Shown here in pieces: positions 55,859-64,000 of a stretch of 64,000 nt of DNA. The stretch is from Prevotellaceae bacterium (lineage in GTDB: Bacteria > Bacteroidota > Bacteroidia > Bacteroidales > Bacteroidaceae). The stretch is from NCBI GenBank assembly GCA_028723525.1, contig JAQYET010000062.1:18414-82413 (forward strand). Direction: 5' to 3'. A program made the position numbers and the translations under genes. The stretch's first letter is position 1, and each line of letters opens with the position of its first letter. The notes under the pieces were generated by a model. It searched no databases. It had not been told where the DNA came from and saw only the letters and a list, made by a program, of their open reading frames with translations.

Positions 55859-56659
55859 TTACCGTCGCCTCAACTCCCAAAACGCCACGGATGCAGCAGC
55901 GGCAACATTAAGAGAGTCAACATTATGCGACATAGGGATGCGCACAACGAAGTCGGCATCGTGTATGACTTCTGCCGAGAGTCCGTCTCCTTCAGTACCC
56001 ATGATAACAGCCAAGCGTTCTATCCCTTTAAGCAAAGGGGAGTCTATGGGTATCGAATTATCGCTCAGAGCCAATGCTGCAGTGCAGAAGCCGAGACTTT
56101 TAAGCGCACTCTGGTCAACGTCTATCCATGTCCACGGCACAAGAAACACCGCCCCCATCGACACCCTCACGGCACGGCGGTTGAGCGGGTCGCACGAGTT
56201 TTTGGTAAGCAGCACGGCATCTATCCCCAAGGCTGCAGCCGAACGGAATATCGCACCGATATTGGTTGTATCAACCACGCCGTCGATAACGGCAACCCTA
56301 CTTGCTCCGTCTGTCACCTCCCCGACACTTTTTCCTGCCGGACGACGCATGGCACACAGCACTCCTCGCGTCAATGTGTAACCTGTAATCTCTGCCAGCA
56401 TACTGCGCTCGCCGGTATATATCGGAATGTCTCCCACCCTCCCGATTATCTCCCGGGCGTCACCTTCGATATGTTTCCGCTCGCACAGCATCGACAGCGG
56501 TTCGTATCCGGCATCGAATGCTACCTTAATTACCTTAGGACTTTCTGCTATGAAGATGCCTTTTTCCGGTTCCAGCCTGTTTCTCATCTGTGCTTCGGTG
56601 AGCGAGCAAAAAACCTCCACACCTTCGTGTTGCAGTGAGTCAATATCTATTATCGGCAT
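55859..56659 (-). CDS. SpoU-family RNA methyltransferase
   Basis: A 266-residue SPOUT methyltransferase that 2'-O-methylates a ribose in tRNA or rRNA. Motif 1 is VIDGVVDTTNIGAIFRSAAALGID (about 129-152). Motif 2 is AVIMGTEGDGLSAEVIHDADFVVRIPM and motif 3 is VDSLNVAAAASVAFWE at the C-terminus. An N-terminal substrate-recognition part precedes the knot. The exact RNA target cannot be told by reading. A second family member lies at 57986-58789. The promoter box is at 56682-56689. Confidence 0.92.
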   Translation of the reverse strand: MPIIDIDSLQHEGVEVFCSLTEAQMRNRLEPEKGIFIAESPKVIKVAFDAGYEPLSMLCERKHIEGDAREIIGRVGDIPIYTGERSMLAEITGYTLTRGVLCAMRRPAGKSVGEVTDGASRVAVIDGVVDTTNIGAIFRSAAALGIDAVLLTKNSCDPLNRRAVRVSMGAVFLVPWTWIDVDQSALKSLGFCTAALALSDNSIPIDSPLLKGIERLAVIMGTEGDGLSAEVIHDADFVVRIPMSHNVDSLNVAAAASVAFWELRRR

Positions 56660-56681
56660 GATTTCAAATATAACACGACTG

Positions 56682-56689
56682 CAAAGTTA
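56682..56689 (-). promoter_or_regulatory. -7 box for the minus-strand SpoU gene
   Basis: CAAAGTTA (TAACTTTG on the minus strand), 23 bases before the start. Confidence 0.6.
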
Positions 56690-56869
56690 ACTTTTTTATT
56701 TGAAGATTCCAAATCGAAGTGCAAAAAAGAGTAGCCCTCGCCGAGAGATGCAGACGTTGTAGAGTCAACCAAAATCAAATACATTTATTTTTCATCTGAT
56801 GCAATAAAGCGACAAACTGCGTGTTATTATATAAATCAAAACGACATGTGACATCTGTCACCGAGTAGT

Positions 56870-57265
56870 ATGAGACTGTTATTAAGGTATATATTCACGT
56901 TGCTGGTTTTGGCATTGACATGCCTGAACGCTGCCGCGGCGGTTGATGTGAGACCTGACTTTGACAAGAAGCATGTTTGCAAAGACGTGTTGCTGCAGAT
57001 GAACCACGACCGCGGAAGCTGTCCGGTTGCGATACTGGAGAACTACTCTCCGTACAATGTTGTCGGCAACTCGCGCCCTCAAAGGATATTGCCTGCAAAC
57101 AACTTCGGCGGCTATCGCAGTGCGAGCAACACATGTCCCGACTCAAGATTTAACCCAAAACTATTTCCCGACATACGCCGCTGTTCTCGCAGAGAGATAC
57201 CACCTTGCGGCGTTTATGCCTCATGCAGTTATTATGTCATTGCCTTGAGGCATATCATTCGTTAG
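56870..57265 (+). CDS. Small Cys-rich exported protein
   Basis: A 131-residue exported protein with signal MRLLLRYIFTLLVLALTCLNAAAA. The mature part has six Cys (VCKDVL, SCPVA, TCPDS, RCSRR, PCGVY, SCSYY), so it may be stabilised by disulphides, and ends SCSYYVIALRHIIR. The recurring ending YYVxALRxIIR is one I associate with small exported proteins in Prevotella-like genomes, from memory and unchecked. No function is known. It stands alone, with no clear -7 box immediately upstream. Confidence 0.6.
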   Translation: MRLLLRYIFTLLVLALTCLNAAAAVDVRPDFDKKHVCKDVLLQMNHDRGSCPVAILENYSPYNVVGNSRPQRILPANNFGGYRSASNTCPDSRFNPKLFPDIRRCSRREIPPCGVYASCSYYVIALRHIIR

Positions 57266-57400
57266 CCATAATTGTTTTTTAGTTTTCTTTTTTCCGGTGT
57301 GTCGGCACTTCAGTTCATTGTGTTTCGGCGCATCGGGCAGTATCATTATAATCAAAATAACACAGCGTGAAACAGCGTTGAACAAAAAACAAGCAATAAT

Positions 57401-57802
57401 ATGGCAAATATAAATAACATGGAGATGTCAAAAGTCATCTTCGCAAACAACAACATAGCAATCAACAAATCGTTTTTCGGTCTGAAAACATCCGTTTCAT
57501 ACATCCCTACTCAAAGCCCGGTAGAGGCAAAGCAGTATGAGTTCTCACAGGAAACAGGCAGGAAGATTGCAGGAATAATGTCGGCATCGGATGACGAACT
57601 TAAAGAATTAGTAAGCAAAGTGGGAAAGATAGATAAGTCGGACATGGGCAATATGCGCGTTGACATCTGCGTATCACGCGACCGACAGTTCATCGCCTTA
57701 CACCTTTTCCAATATGAGGGTTTCTCCTACTCCCCCATTACCGAGCCCAGAATTATCGAGGGAGAGACAGCAAAGGCAGTGGCTTCGCTGTTGCTTGACT
57801 GA
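57401..57802 (+). CDS. Hypothetical cytoplasmic protein
   Basis: A 133-residue protein without signal or membrane segment. It begins MANINNMEMSKVIFANNNIAINKSFFG, has a helical middle (FSQETGRKIAGIMSASDDELKELVSKVGKI) and a C-terminal half with strands (NMRVDICVSRDRQFIALHLFQY) ending GETAKAVASLLLD. No family is recognised. It is followed by a strong terminator at 57829-57872, which supports it being a real transcribed gene. Confidence 0.68.
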   Translation: MANINNMEMSKVIFANNNIAINKSFFGLKTSVSYIPTQSPVEAKQYEFSQETGRKIAGIMSASDDELKELVSKVGKIDKSDMGNMRVDICVSRDRQFIALHLFQYEGFSYSPITEPRIIEGETAKAVASLLLD

Positions 57803-57828
57803 ACAACGACATAAAAAATCATAATCAG

Positions 57829-57872
57829 AAAAGTCCGCTTGCAGAGTTCGATTTGCTTGCGGACTTTTTTTC
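57829..57872 (+). terminator. Terminator of the 57401 gene
   Basis: AAAAGTCCGC / GCGGACTTTT arms, a loop of about 20 bases, then an extended T-run. Confidence 0.87.
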
Positions 57873-57947
57873 GTAATTACACATTTCTATGATACTTATC
57901 TTGTCATCAAAATGCCATGTTTTTGCATTCAAGTCACGAAAATATTG

Positions 57948-57955
57948 TAACTTTG
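57948..57955 (+). promoter_or_regulatory. -7 box for the plus-strand SpoU gene
   Basis: TAACTTTG, 30 bases before the ATG at 57986, with TTTG 22 bases further upstream (57922-57925). Confidence 0.62.
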
Positions 57956-57985
57956 CACACGTAATGTTCCACCCTTTAAACGATT

Positions 57986-58789
57986 ATGGCAATGACAACT
58001 AACGACACCCGCATATCAAGCACGCAAAATCCTAAGATAAAACACCTGCAACTGCTCTATCAGAAATTGTCTGAAAGGCGCAAGACCGGGATGTTCGTTG
58101 TAGAAGGGAAACGCGAATTACAGCATTGCATTGATGCCGGAATGAACATCTACGCAGTATTTGTGTGCCGGGAGCTATACCGCGAACAACTTCCCACCGT
58201 ATGCAACAGAACGTATGATGTCTCGAGAGAGGTTTACGAAAAGATTGCTTACCGCGGAAGCACAGAGGGCATAATCGCCGAGGTGGAGGCGGAGCAGTGT
58301 TCTCTTTCCGATCTCACGCTTGGTGTCAATCCCCTGATCGTGGTTCTTGAAAGTGTGGAAAAACCGGGAAATCTCGGTGCTGTGCTGCGAAGTGCTGACG
58401 CGGCAGGGGCCGACGCCGTAATTGTATGCGACCCACTGACCGACCTCTACAACCCAAATCTCATACGCAGCAGCATCGGCGCACTGTTCACCGTGCCTTG
58501 CGTGGCATGCGAAACGAGCGAGTGTATAACATTCCTGAAACAGAAAGGCATCACGATACTCACCGCTCAACTGCAAGACTCTCACCTATATTATAAGACC
58601 GACATGCGCCATGCCACGGCAATAGTAATGGGAACGGAAGCCACCGGACTGACAAATGAGTGGCGGAAGGCTGCCGATGCACACATCAGGATACCCATGC
58701 TCGGGCACCTCGACTCTCTGAACGTTTCCGTGAGTGCGGCAATCCTCCTATACGAAGCAGTGAGACAAAGGCAGGAGGAGAACTTCTGA
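57986..58789 (+). CDS. SpoU-family RNA methyltransferase
   Basis: A 267-residue 2'-O-ribose methyltransferase. The N-terminal substrate-binding domain (SSTQNPKIKHLQLLYQKLSERRKTGMFVVEGKRELQHCI) precedes the knotted SAM domain. Motif 1 is VLESVEKPGNLGAVLRSADAAGADAVIV (about 112-139), motif 2 AIVMGTEATGLTNEWRKAADAHIRIPM and motif 3 LDSLNVSVSAAILLYEAV. Its layout resembles the rlmB/TsnR-like group acting on 23S rRNA or tRNA. It ends 52 bases before the convergent gtrA gene. Confidence 0.93.
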   Translation: MAMTTNDTRISSTQNPKIKHLQLLYQKLSERRKTGMFVVEGKRELQHCIDAGMNIYAVFVCRELYREQLPTVCNRTYDVSREVYEKIAYRGSTEGIIAEVEAEQCSLSDLTLGVNPLIVVLESVEKPGNLGAVLRSADAAGADAVIVCDPLTDLYNPNLIRSSIGALFTVPCVACETSECITFLKQKGITILTAQLQDSHLYYKTDMRHATAIVMGTEATGLTNEWRKAADAHIRIPMLGHLDSLNVSVSAAILLYEAVRQRQEENF

Positions 58790-58841
58790 ACATATTGATT
58801 TCACGCCCGCCAACACCGACCCTACGCCCTTTCGCAAAAAC

Positions 58842-59216
58842 CTATCTGAACACTAACCTTACAAGCAAGAAGTTTACAGGCACGGCGATGCAATATACCG
58901 GTATGGGAGCATAGTCCTCATTGATACCGAGCCACAAGAAAAGCTGTAGCAATGAGGTTTGTAGCAGGAAATTGACAGCATGCGCTACAACGAAGCCTGC
59001 ACCTTTCTTCACCGTTGCATCCTTCCGGAATGTGAAACGAGCCGTCATGAAGAAATTTGCGATAAAACTCAACGCATAACCCAAAGCGAATGCCACGACC
59101 TGCAAAATCCATTGCTTCAGCAGAAGATATATGGCATAATGAATGGCTGTGGCAATCACACCTACTACGCCGAAGCGCAGCATTTCGCCAATGGTCTTCT
59201 TATCTATCCGCTTCAT
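58842..59216 (-). CDS. GtrA family membrane protein
   Basis: A 124-residue protein with four membrane helices (about residues 12-32, 38-58, 72-92 and 100-118), ending LVRLVFR. GtrA-like proteins are thought to flip or assist polyprenyl-linked sugars across the inner membrane. The family signature is MLRFGVVGVIATAIHYAIYLLL and FIANFFMTARFTFRKDA. The start follows the menC stop by only 2 bases, so it is the last gene of the menB-menC-gtrA run, although no role in menaquinone synthesis is known for this family. Confidence 0.9.
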   Translation of the reverse strand: MKRIDKKTIGEMLRFGVVGVIATAIHYAIYLLLKQWILQVVAFALGYALSFIANFFMTARFTFRKDATVKKGAGFVVAHAVNFLLQTSLLQLFLWLGINEDYAPIPVYCIAVPVNFLLVRLVFR

Positions 59217-59218
59217 CC

Positions 59219-60265
59219 TTATATTATAATTTGACTTTCATCACCGCGATACCATAACTCGTCGCCAACCACTTCGAGCGGCATAGGTATGTTGTCGGCG
59301 AATAACCTGCCTGTTCCAAGTCCCTGCGGTATAGTGATATGCGAGCCATAGAGCGATGCACACAGATGGGCAATGGCATTAAGTCCGACGTTGCTTTCAA
59401 GCGCACTCGTTATCCACGAACCGATACCGAGCGCAGCAGAAGTTTCCACCCATTCGCGCGTACCTGCCATACCTCCATGCAACGACGGTTTCAGCACCAC
59501 ATACTGCGGCTTCACCTGCTCAAGAAGTCCTTTCTTTTCGTCACCGCCATTCACCCCGATGAGTTCTTCGTCGAGCGCAATCGGCAGTGGTGTCTCACGG
59601 CACAGCCTTGCAAGCGTGTCCCTGTTGCCCTGTCTTATGGGCTGTTCTATCGAGTGTATGTCAAAATGCGACAACTGTTCCATTCGCATCAACGCCTCAT
59701 CCGGTTTGAAAGCACCATTGGCATCAACGCGCAGTTCCACATACTCTTTCGAGAAACGGCTGCGGATAAGGCGCAGGAGTCGCAATTCATCACCAAAATC
59801 TATCGCCCCAATCTTCACCTTCACGCATCTGAACCCGCACTTCAGTTTTTCCTCAAGGCGCGGAAGCATCTCATCAAACGTACCCATCCACACCAGTCCG
59901 TTTATCGGTATTCCCTCTTTTCCGTCGGCAAAGGGAGTATCCGACAGTCTGCTACCTCCCCGCTTCAGAGAAAGCATTGCTGTCTCAAGTCCGAAGAGCA
60001 TGGAAGGATATTGCCTCAACTCCTCAAGCGGCATTTCTCCTTCGCGACATAGTTTTTCGGCGAAACCGCTCAACACTTTGCCGTATTCCGGAATATCATC
60101 GCACGAAAGGTCGGGAAGCGGGGCACACTCCCCTATTCCCGAATGCCCCGCAGCGTCTGTCAGAGTGACAAACCAAGAGCGTCGCTCACGGTAAACTCCG
60201 CGCGATGTCCCTGCGGGTTGCAGTAAATGCAGCACCCGGTCTTCTATCTCAAACTCATATTTCAT
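59219..60265 (-). CDS. menC: o-Succinylbenzoate synthase
   Basis: A 348-residue enolase-superfamily enzyme that dehydrates SHCHC to o-succinylbenzoate in menaquinone synthesis. The barrel carries the KxK motif in [12 protein letters not shown] (about 145-156). Metal ligands are in RVDANGAF (Asp about 177), HSIEQPIRQ (Glu about 203) and ALDEELIG (Asp about 228), with the catalytic Lys in VLKPSLHGG (about 256). The N-terminal capping domain includes [12 protein letters not shown]. The start overlaps the menB stop by 4 bases. Confidence 0.93.
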   Translation of the reverse strand: MKYEFEIEDRVLHLLQPAGTSRGVYRERRSWFVTLTDAAGHSGIGECAPLPDLSCDDIPEYGKVLSGFAEKLCREGEMPLEELRQYPSMLFGLETAMLSLKRGGSRLSDTPFADGKEGIPINGLVWMGTFDEMLPRLEEKLKCGFRCVKVKIGAIDFGDELRLLRLIRSRFSKEYVELRVDANGAFKPDEALMRMEQLSHFDIHSIEQPIRQGNRDTLARLCRETPLPIALDEELIGVNGGDEKKGLLEQVKPQYVVLKPSLHGGMAGTREWVETSAALGIGSWITSALESNVGLNAIAHLCASLYGSHITIPQGLGTGRLFADNIPMPLEVVGDELWYRGDESQIII

Positions 60266-61080
60266 GGGAAATAGGGATAGTTGTCGAAATTCGGCTTACG
60301 CTTTTCAAGGAAAGCCTTTCCTCCCTCCTGTGCCTCGTCCATTGTGTAGTAGAGCATCGTGGCGTCGCCGGCAAGTTCCTGAATGCCCGCCTGTCCGTCG
60401 AGTTCTGCGTTCAATCCTGCCTTTATCATGCGCAGGGCGAGCGGCGAACGCTCCATCATCGTCTCTGCCCATTCCACGCAAGTGTCTTCCAATCGGGCAA
60501 GTGGCACAACCTTGTTTACGAGTCCCATCCGCTCGGCTTCATTCGCATCATACTGCCGACAGAGAAACCATATCTCGCGAGCCTTCTTCTGTCCCACTAT
60601 TCTTGCAAGGTAACTTGAACCGAAACCTGCATCAAACGAACCCACCTTCGGACCGGTCTGCCCGAAGATTGCGTTCTCCGAAGCAATCGTAAGGTCGCAG
60701 ACCACGTGCAGCACGTGCCCTCCTCCGATGGCATATCCGTTGACCATAGCGATTACGGGCTTAGGAAGCCGGCGTATCTGCATCTGCACGTCGAGCACAC
60801 TAAGGCGCGGCATGCCCTGTTCGTCGATATATCCGCCACGACCTTTCACGTGCATGTCGCCACCGGAACAGAATGCCTTGTCGCCTGCTCCTGTCAGTAT
60901 CACCACTCTAATGTCCGACGATTCACGACAGTAACTGAACGCCTGCGACAGTTCGAGCGTCGTAAGAGGTGTGAAGGCGTTGCGATAACGCTCGCGATTG
61001 ATGGTGATTTTTGCTATGTGATTGTAACTCTCAAAAAGAATTTCCTTAAACTCTTTTATTGTTTTCCATTCTCTTGCCAT
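60262..61080 (-). CDS. menB: 1,4-Dihydroxy-2-naphthoyl-CoA synthase
   Basis: A 272-residue crotonase-fold enzyme that cyclises o-succinylbenzoyl-CoA to 1,4-dihydroxy-2-naphthoyl-CoA. Typical MenB segments are [17 protein letters not shown] (about 23-39), [19 protein letters not shown] (about 71-89), and [40 protein letters not shown] (near 115-155). The oxyanion hole and the bicarbonate or Asp-equivalent region are in place, and it ends [11 protein letters not shown]. It leads the menB-menC-gtrA run. menE, menD and menF are not in this window. Confidence 0.97.
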   Translation of the reverse strand: MAREWKTIKEFKEILFESYNHIAKITINRERYRNAFTPLTTLELSQAFSYCRESSDIRVVILTGAGDKAFCSGGDMHVKGRGGYIDEQGMPRLSVLDVQMQIRRLPKPVIAMVNGYAIGGGHVLHVVCDLTIASENAIFGQTGPKVGSFDAGFGSSYLARIVGQKKAREIWFLCRQYDANEAERMGLVNKVVPLARLEDTCVEWAETMMERSPLALRMIKAGLNAELDGQAGIQELAGDATMLYYTMDEAQEGGKAFLEKRKPNFDNYPYFP

Positions 61081-61121
61081 GATATTTCTTTATTTTTATT
61101 GTTATCGGTTGTGATTACTCG

Positions 61122-61454
61122 TCAGAAGAGTGACAACGACAAATCTTTCGTTTCCACCGCTTTCTCGTCTTTTTCTTCATCGCAGAACATCAGCAGTAGT
61201 TGCTGCGACTGTGCCGAAGAGGGATTGAGGCAATAGTGTCCGCGGTGTCCCACGCCTGTCAGCAATGCCTCCGAGCCTTTCGAATTGCGGCGCACGAACG
61301 CCTGCACGTACCTGTAAACTTCGTCAAAAGTCACCGGTTCGAAAAAAGAGTGCGACGCATTAAACACGTGGCGTGCCAGTTTCTTCACGCTGATGCCGCT
61401 CTCGCCTGCCTCGGCAAGCACCTGCATTATTGAATTGTCGTGATTGTTATTCAT
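61122..61454 (-). CDS. Small protein with a DNA-binding-like fold
   Basis: A 110-residue cytoplasmic protein of unknown function starting MNNNHDNSIMQVLAEAGESGISVKKLARHVFNASH. The first helices (MQVLAEAGESGISVKKLARHVFNAS) have the look of a winged-helix segment. Next comes VTFDEVYRYVQAFVRRNSKGSEALL, then an acidic tail (FCDEEKDEKAVETKD). The longer upstream frame adds a stretch without similarity, so the ATG at 61454 is preferred. It lies between the wHTH gene terminator and menB and may precede menB in the transcript. Confidence 0.72.
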   Translation of the reverse strand: MNNNHDNSIMQVLAEAGESGISVKKLARHVFNASHSFFEPVTFDEVYRYVQAFVRRNSKGSEALLTGVGHRGHYCLNPSSAQSQQLLLMFCDEEKDEKAVETKDLSLSLF

Positions 61455-61463
61455 CGTAATAGA

Positions 61464-61499
61464 CAAAAGAGCCGGAACGCAATGGTGCATCCGGCTCTT
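61464..61499 (-). terminator. Terminator of the wHTH gene
   Basis: AAGAGCCGGA / TCCGGCTCTT arms (61467-61476 and 61490-61499) are followed on the minus strand by TTTTGTC. Confidence 0.8.
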
Positions 61500-61532
61500 A
61501 TCGGTATCTGAAAACGTTATCTTGTATGCAGT

Positions 61533-61835
61533 TCAGGCAAGGACTATCTTTTCGTTTTCGTCCTTCACCTTACCCTCCTTTAGCAGCCATCCAAGACCGA
61601 GGAGTACTTCCTCATGACTTATTTTCGCTGTCTTTTCTATATCTGCCACAGTGAGAGGCTTTGCCTCTGATGCAAGTGCCTGATACACGTCGCCTGCCTT
61701 GAAACCCACGTTTACTGCGTTTATAGCGACTTCCTGCTTCTTTGCTGTCACTTTCTTGACGGTTCCGTTCTTTGCTGTCGCTGTTTTCTTCGCCGTCGTC
61801 GATACTGCAACTTTTGTTTTTTTCTGTTCTGCCAT
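61533..61835 (-). CDS. Winged-helix protein with basic tail (DUF2582-like)
   Basis: A 100-residue protein. The N-terminal third is a Lys/Ala/Thr-rich, histone H1-like or nucleoid-type tail (TKVAVSTTAKKTATAKNGTVKKVTAKK). The rest is a winged-helix domain of the DUF2582 pattern (AGDVYQALASEAKPLTVADIEKTAKISHEEVLLGLGWLLKEGKV). It probably binds DNA without much specificity. The ATG at 61835 is chosen, with an in-frame ATG at 61844 just before. The promoter is at 61907-61914 and the terminator at 61464-61499, so it is monocistronic. Confidence 0.8.
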   Translation of the reverse strand: MAEQKKTKVAVSTTAKKTATAKNGTVKKVTAKKQEVAINAVNVGFKAGDVYQALASEAKPLTVADIEKTAKISHEEVLLGLGWLLKEGKVKDENEKIVLA

Positions 61836-61906
61836 ATTTGTCATTGAAATAATTTATAATCCTGAGAGCGTCTCTTTTGCCTTTTGACCGATACCTTTTT
61901 CGGGTG

Positions 61907-61914
61907 CAAATTTA
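61907..61914 (-). promoter_or_regulatory. -7 box for the wHTH gene
   Basis: CAAATTTA (TAAATTTG on the minus strand), about 70 bases before the start. Confidence 0.58.
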
Positions 61915-62002
61915 ACGCTATATTGATAAAACAATCTCTATTTATGACAGATTTTCAAGAATTTACAGCATTTCTTGACTTACATCAAAGAGCCTGCGAG
62001 GG

Positions 62003-63763
62003 TCATTCCTCGGTGCCTAATACAAGATTTAACTCATCGAGTTGTTTCTTATCCAAGAAGCCGGGGGCATCGAGCATCACGTCTCGCCCGCTGTTGTTCT
62101 TAGGGAATGCTATGCAGTCACGAATGGTGTCGAGACCTGCCATGATGCTCACAAAACGGTCAAGACCGAACGCTATGCCGGCATGTGGCGGCGCACCATA
62201 CTTGAAAGCATTGATAAGGAAGCCGAACTGTGCCATTGCTTTCTCCGGCGTGAAGCCGAGAATACGGAACATCTTCTCCTGAAGTTTGCCGTCATGGATA
62301 CGCAGCGAGCCTCCGCCCAGTTCCACTCCGTTGCACACAAAGTCGTAAGCCTTTGCACGAACACGCTCGGGGTGCTCGTCTATGAGTGGTATGTCTTCCG
62401 GATTTGGCATTGTGAACGGGTGGTGGGTTGACATGAGTCTGCCTTCCTCGTCGCTCTACTCGAACAGCGGGAAATCGACAATCCACAGGCACTCAAACCT
62501 GTTCTTGTCGCGCAATCCGAGCCTGTCGCCCATCTCAAGGCGCAACGAGCAGAGCTGACCGCGGGTCTTGTTGACATTGTCTCCGCTCAAGATAAGCACG
62601 AGGTCGCCGTCGTTTGCTCCCATCTTCTCTTTCAACGTCTGCCACACCTCCGGAGAATAGAACTTGTCTATGCTGCTCTTCACCGTGCCGTCGGCATTGA
62701 ACTTCACATAGACGAGACCTTTCGCGCCCACCTGCTGCGACTTAACGAAGTCGGTGAGTTGGTCGAGTTGTTTCCTCGTATAGTCTGCACATCCCGGCAC
62801 GCAAATTCCTCCTATGTATTTCGCGCTATCGAATACGGGGAACGTTCCTGTGCCCTGAAGCACGTCAACAAGTTCAACGAACTCCATTCCGAAACGCACA
62901 TCGGGCTTGTCCGAACCGAAACGGCGCATTGCGTCGTGCCATGACATCTGCTGCAGACGAGCCGGCAGCTCCACATTGAGCACCTCCTTGAACAGGTGGC
63001 GGCACAGGTCTTCAAACAAGTCGAGAACATCGTCTTGTTCAACGAATGACATCTCGCAGTCTATCTGTGTGAATTCCGGCTGTCGGTCGGCGCGCAAGTC
63101 CTCGTCGCGGAAGCACTTGGCTATCTGGAAATAGCGGTCAAAGCCACTCACCATAAGCAACTGCTTCAGCGTCTGCGGGCTTTGCGGCAGGGCATAGAAC
63201 TGACCGGGGTTCATTCTTGAGGGCACGACAAAGTCGCGTGCTCCTTCAGGGGTGGAACCTATGAGTATAGGGGTCTCCACTTCGATGAACTGCTTTGAGT
63301 CGAGAAAATTGCGTATCAGGATTGTCATTCTGTGGCGCAATTCCATGTTCTTCCTCACCGCCGACCGACGAAGGTCGAGATAACGGTATTTCATTCGTAT
63401 ATCGTCACCGCCGTCGGTGTTGTCCTCAATGGTGAACGGCGGCGTAATGCTCTCGCTCAGAATGTTCAGTTCCTTGGCAATAATCTCTATGTCGCCCGTG
63501 GGCATCTTGTCGTTCTTGCTCTGGCGTTCGTTCACCACGCCTTTTATCCGGATGCAATACTCTCGCCCCAACTTGTTGGCAACGGCGCATAACGGTGCAT
63601 CTGCCGACTCATTGAAAACAATCTGCGTTATGCCATATCGGTCGCGGATGTCAACAAAGGTCATTCCGCCCATCTTCCTCGAACGCTGTACCCAGCCGGC
63701 GAGTGTCACCTCCCTACCGACATCAGAGAGCCGCAACTCTCCACATGTGTTTGTTCTATACAT
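62003..63763 (-). pseudogene. aspS: Aspartyl-tRNA synthetase interrupted by an in-frame TAG
   Basis: A 586-residue class IIb synthetase frame interrupted once. Residues 1-435 (62456-63763) contain the anticodon-binding OB domain, the [42 protein letters not shown] region (motif 2) and the insertion domain. They end WIVDFPLFE, followed by TAG at 62456-62458. In the same frame the protein resumes [21 protein letters not shown] and runs to the end (62003), including the motif 3 strand [16 protein letters not shown] Tyr codon (TAC or TAT) is expected where TAG occurs, so a single base change accounts for the break. A separate start (ATG at 62434) could give a 143-residue fragment lacking motifs 1 and 2. 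aspS is essential, so a sequencing error or strain-mixture artefact is the simplest explanation. Confidence 0.93.
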
Positions 63764-63790
63764 TTTATTTCAAATAAAAATATCAGATTG

Positions 63791-63798
63791 CAAAGGTA
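63791..63798 (-). promoter_or_regulatory. -7 box for aspS
   Basis: CAAAGGTA (TACCTTTG on the minus strand), 28 bases before the aspS start. Confidence 0.65.
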
Positions 63799-64000
63799 AT
63801 AATTTATAATAAAAGCACAAAATTTTATGCCCCTTTCTCCACATAAAATATTAAATAATCCTAAAATCCGCAACTATCATCCAATACACGATTAAGGGTG
63901 GATTTATGAGTCGTTAGTAGCAGCTTTCAGTAAAAAGCAACAGCACAACATCAATATGTAGCCACCATCCCCTTACCCCACGATGCGACTTGAGGTAATA
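63799..64000. other. Window end without a gene
   Basis: The last 200 bases are A/T-rich and hold no convincing ORF, RNA or repeat copy. A gene may begin beyond the window. Confidence 0.6.

Noticed and set aside
62003-62458. Genome-wide recoding of TAG as an amino acid
   Set aside because: nifJ, maeB and the DUF4836 gene end naturally at TAG, so amber is a normal stop in this organism.

Overview
The window is a stretch of chromosome from an anaerobic member of the Bacteroidales, most likely Prevotella-like (the genus is inference). The evidence is threefold. About two dozen transcription units start with the Bacteroidota -7 element TAnnTTTG, often with a TTTG about 19 bases upstream. The gene set (membrane pyrophosphatase, pyruvate:ferredoxin oxidoreductase, methylmalonyl-CoA mutase, menaquinone genes, DUF4836, DUF3256, an Oar-like TonB receptor, many lipoproteins) fits that order. 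No phage, transposase, CRISPR or conjugation gene is visible, so this is mainly core genome.

Layout. 0-4.9 kb: 3' end of hppA, a His-rich membrane peptide, cobI, an ATP-grasp-like protein, and an AAA/DUF4143 ATPase with degenerate active-site motifs. 4.9-12.7 kb: PFOR (nifJ), a cation-diffusion transporter, malic enzyme, a thioredoxin lipoprotein. 13-24.5 kb, all minus strand: barrel protein, cupin, Oar-like TonB receptor, then a run nupG-like / bifunctional nuclease / rsmE / DUF4836 lipoprotein / ABC ATPase / ABC permease, then DUF3256. 24.7-26.5 kb: gap and mscL, divergent. 26.9-33.6 kb: lplA plus a complete glycine-cleavage operon (gcvT, gcvH, gcvPA, gcvPB, lpd). 33.7-38.1 kb: patatin, lipoprotein, ogt, guaA, a sugar nucleotidyltransferase, tRNA-Pro(UGG). 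38.5-49.5 kb: clostripain-like lipoprotein, valS, mazG, a lipoprotein, rnz, a stand-alone sorting-domain-like protein, an L,D-transpeptidase, an ECF sigma trio, a 41-residue ORF and rpe. 49.5-55 kb: a second ECF sigma factor, an apparently orphan cobalamin riboswitch, and mutB/mutA. 55-64 kb: a lipoprotein, two SpoU methyltransferases, small proteins, gtrA-menC-menB, two small DNA-binding-like proteins, and aspS, which is broken by an in-frame TAG.

Functionally the genes describe a fermenting anaerobe. Pyruvate is oxidised by PFOR. Malic enzyme links C4 acids to pyruvate. Methylmalonyl-CoA mutase supports succinate/propionate metabolism with B12. Glycine is cleaved with salvaged lipoate, and menaquinone serves anaerobic electron transport.

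The most unusual signals are non-coding. (1) Five intergenic elements each carry four quasi-palindromic TCG(G/C)CGA cores spaced exactly 22 bp, and the five lie 10-14 kb apart. (2) A promoter-equipped cobalamin riboswitch has no gene before its terminator, only an ATG-TAA start-stop behind a Shine-Dalgarno sequence. (3) A promoter-to-terminator unit of about 70 nt looks like a small RNA gene.
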